Shown in pieces: positions 63,138-64,000 of a stretch of DNA of 64,000 nucleotides; position 1 is the stretch's first letter, and the number at the start of each line of letters is the position of its first letter. A program made the position numbers and the translations under genes. Below the pieces are notes generated by a model. It made no database searches. It had not been told where the DNA came from and saw nothing but the letters and a program-made list of their open reading frames with translations. Origin of the DNA: Gloeobacter violaceus PCC 7421 (lineage in GTDB: Bacteria > Cyanobacteriota > Cyanobacteriia > Gloeobacterales > Gloeobacteraceae); contig NC_005125.1 of assembly GCF_000011385.1 (NCBI RefSeq), positions 3,038,001 to 3,102,000 of the forward strand, given 5' to 3'.

Positions 63138-63335
63138 AAAATGGACGCCCTCGGGCCGAAAAAGCACCGACTCAAGGCAAGGTGATCTGCCCTACCTGGG
63201 TTTCCCACTGGCACTCACCGGCGATCGTGGTGGCCCGCTCGCCCACCACCCACACGCCGGTCAGATCCGGGGCTGTCTGTGCGCCCAGGTAGTCACCATA
63301 CCTTTTGCTGCTTCATGCGCACAATCGTCCCAAAG

Positions 63336-63367
63336 AAAAAGGCGCGCGCTTCAGCTGCGCGCCCTTT
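63336..63367 (-). terminator. Rho-independent terminator after atpA
   Basis: On the minus strand a GC-rich stem (GGCGCGC / GCGCGCC with an asymmetric loop) ends in TTTTTC, 22 nt beyond the atpA stop. It would end the atp transcript here. Confidence 0.75.
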
Positions 63368-63388
63368 GAGGTTGAACGAAATCTGCGC

Positions 63389-64000
63389 CTACTTCTTGAC
63401 GGTCGTCTTAAAGTCGTTGAGCGCCTTTTTGAGCAGGTCCACCGCTTTGTCGGTGAGGGCTTTGGTGGTCTCGATTTCCTGGCCGTACTCAGACACGCTG
63501 GAATCGAGATAGTTGAGGAACTGCTGCTTGAAGGGCTGGATGCCTTTGACGTCGATGTCGTCGAGGTAGCCGTTGGTGGCGGCATAGATGATCGCCACCT
63601 GCTGGGCCACCGACAGGGGCGAGTACTGCGGCTGCTTGAGGATTTCGCGCAGGCGCAGACCGCGGGCGAGCTGGGCCTGGGTGGCCTTATCGAGGTCGGA
63701 GGCAAACTGCGAAAAGGCCTCCAGTTCGCTGAACTGGGCCAGATCGAGGCGCAGTTTGCCGGCCACTTTTTTCATCGCCTTGGTCTGGGCGGCCCCGCCC
63801 ACCCGCGAGACCGAGATGCCCGCGTCGATGGCAGGGCGCAGTCCCGAGTTGAACAGGCCCGAATCGAGGAAGATCTGGCCGTCGGTGATCGAGATGACGT
63901 TGGTGGGGATGTAGGCCGAGACGTCACCCGCCTGGGTCTCGATGATCGGCAGGGCGGTGAGCGAACCTTCGCCCAGATCGGGGCTCAGTTTGGCGGCGCG
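63389..64000 (-). CDS. atpA: F1 ATP synthase subunit alpha, C-terminal part (5' end outside window)
   Basis: The frame is open to the right edge and reads ...[77 protein letters not shown]..., the conserved C-terminal third of AtpA, to a final FKTTVKK. AtpA alternates with beta in the catalytic hexamer of the thylakoid/plasma-membrane ATP synthase. The upstream part lies beyond the window. No gamma-subunit gene follows; a terminator does. Confidence 0.96.
   Translation of the reverse strand, partial: RAAKLSPDLGEGSLTALPIIETQAGDVSAYIPTNVISITDGQIFLDSGLFNSGLRPAIDAGISVSRVGGAAQTKAMKKVAGKLRLDLAQFSELEAFSQFASDLDKATQAQLARGLRLREILKQPQYSPLSVAQQVAIIYAATNGYLDDIDVKGIQPFKQQFLNYLDSSVSEYGQEIETTKALTDKAVDLLKKALNDFKTTVKK

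Overview
The window is high-GC chromosomal DNA from a cyanobacterium, most likely Gloeobacter or a close relative. This is inferred from gene content, not from a database match. The markers are ycf35 beside a DUF2997 gene and a small ferredoxin, a DUF2949 gene, a CrtD-type carotenoid desaturase, a threonyl-tRNA synthetase without the TGS domain, a CIRCE-controlled groESL, NB-ARC/WD40 and secreted TPR-CHAT proteins, and the end of atpA at the right edge. Most of the window is dense housekeeping sequence with strong third-position GC bias, which creates many long antisense reading frames that are not genes. Islands of lower GC lie at about 7-8.7 kb, 21.8-22.9 kb and 46.5-47 kb.

Layout. 0-8.7 kb holds part of a polyketide or secondary-lipid cluster. 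Rightward are the end of a type I PKS (KR plus dehydratase), an ACP, a type II thioesterase and an Sfp-type phosphopantetheinyl transferase. Convergent to these are an ACP, a complete ketosynthase and a ketosynthase-like subunit that has lost all its catalytic residues (a chain-length-factor-like pair), downstream of overlapping LysR and MarR regulators. 9-13.4 kb carries small oxidoreductase genes, a LysR regulator and a ferritin-like protein. 13.5-21.7 kb carries sbcC, a MerR/HspR-like regulator, accA, a GT4 glycosyltransferase, and a fatty-acid desaturase preceded by two near-identical palindromes and a TetR protein fused to a degenerate tyrosine-recombinase-like domain. 21.8-45 kb is mixed housekeeping and envelope functions: an ABC exporter, an SMP-30 protein, a flavin disulfide reductase, an ABC-2 permease, two Pro/Ser/Thr-rich secreted proteins (one with a PsbU-like domain), crtD, pyrB, nfu, the ycf35 cluster, a CPBP protease, ruvA, thrS, a matrixin-ankyrin fusion and a large NB-ARC protein with 14 WD40 repeats, divergent from a WYL regulator.

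46-55.5 kb is the most accessory-looking part. It has a SnoaL-like protein, an NmrA-type SDR, a pentapeptide-repeat protein with a C-terminal TIR-like domain, about 1.3 kb with only decayed-looking frames, and a two-gene operon that I regard as the main discovery candidate. The first gene encodes a sigma-70-like protein carrying a transmembrane helix and a predicted periplasmic C-terminal domain. The second, overlapping it by ATGA, encodes a secreted TPR-CHAT protease. This suggests protease-controlled release of a membrane-tethered sigma factor, analogous in logic to the CHAT/sigma pairing of type III-E CRISPR systems but without CRISPR. 55.5-64 kb returns to groESL, a LivF-like ATPase, vapBC, a DprA-like protein, mltA, an MscS channel and the 3' end of atpA.
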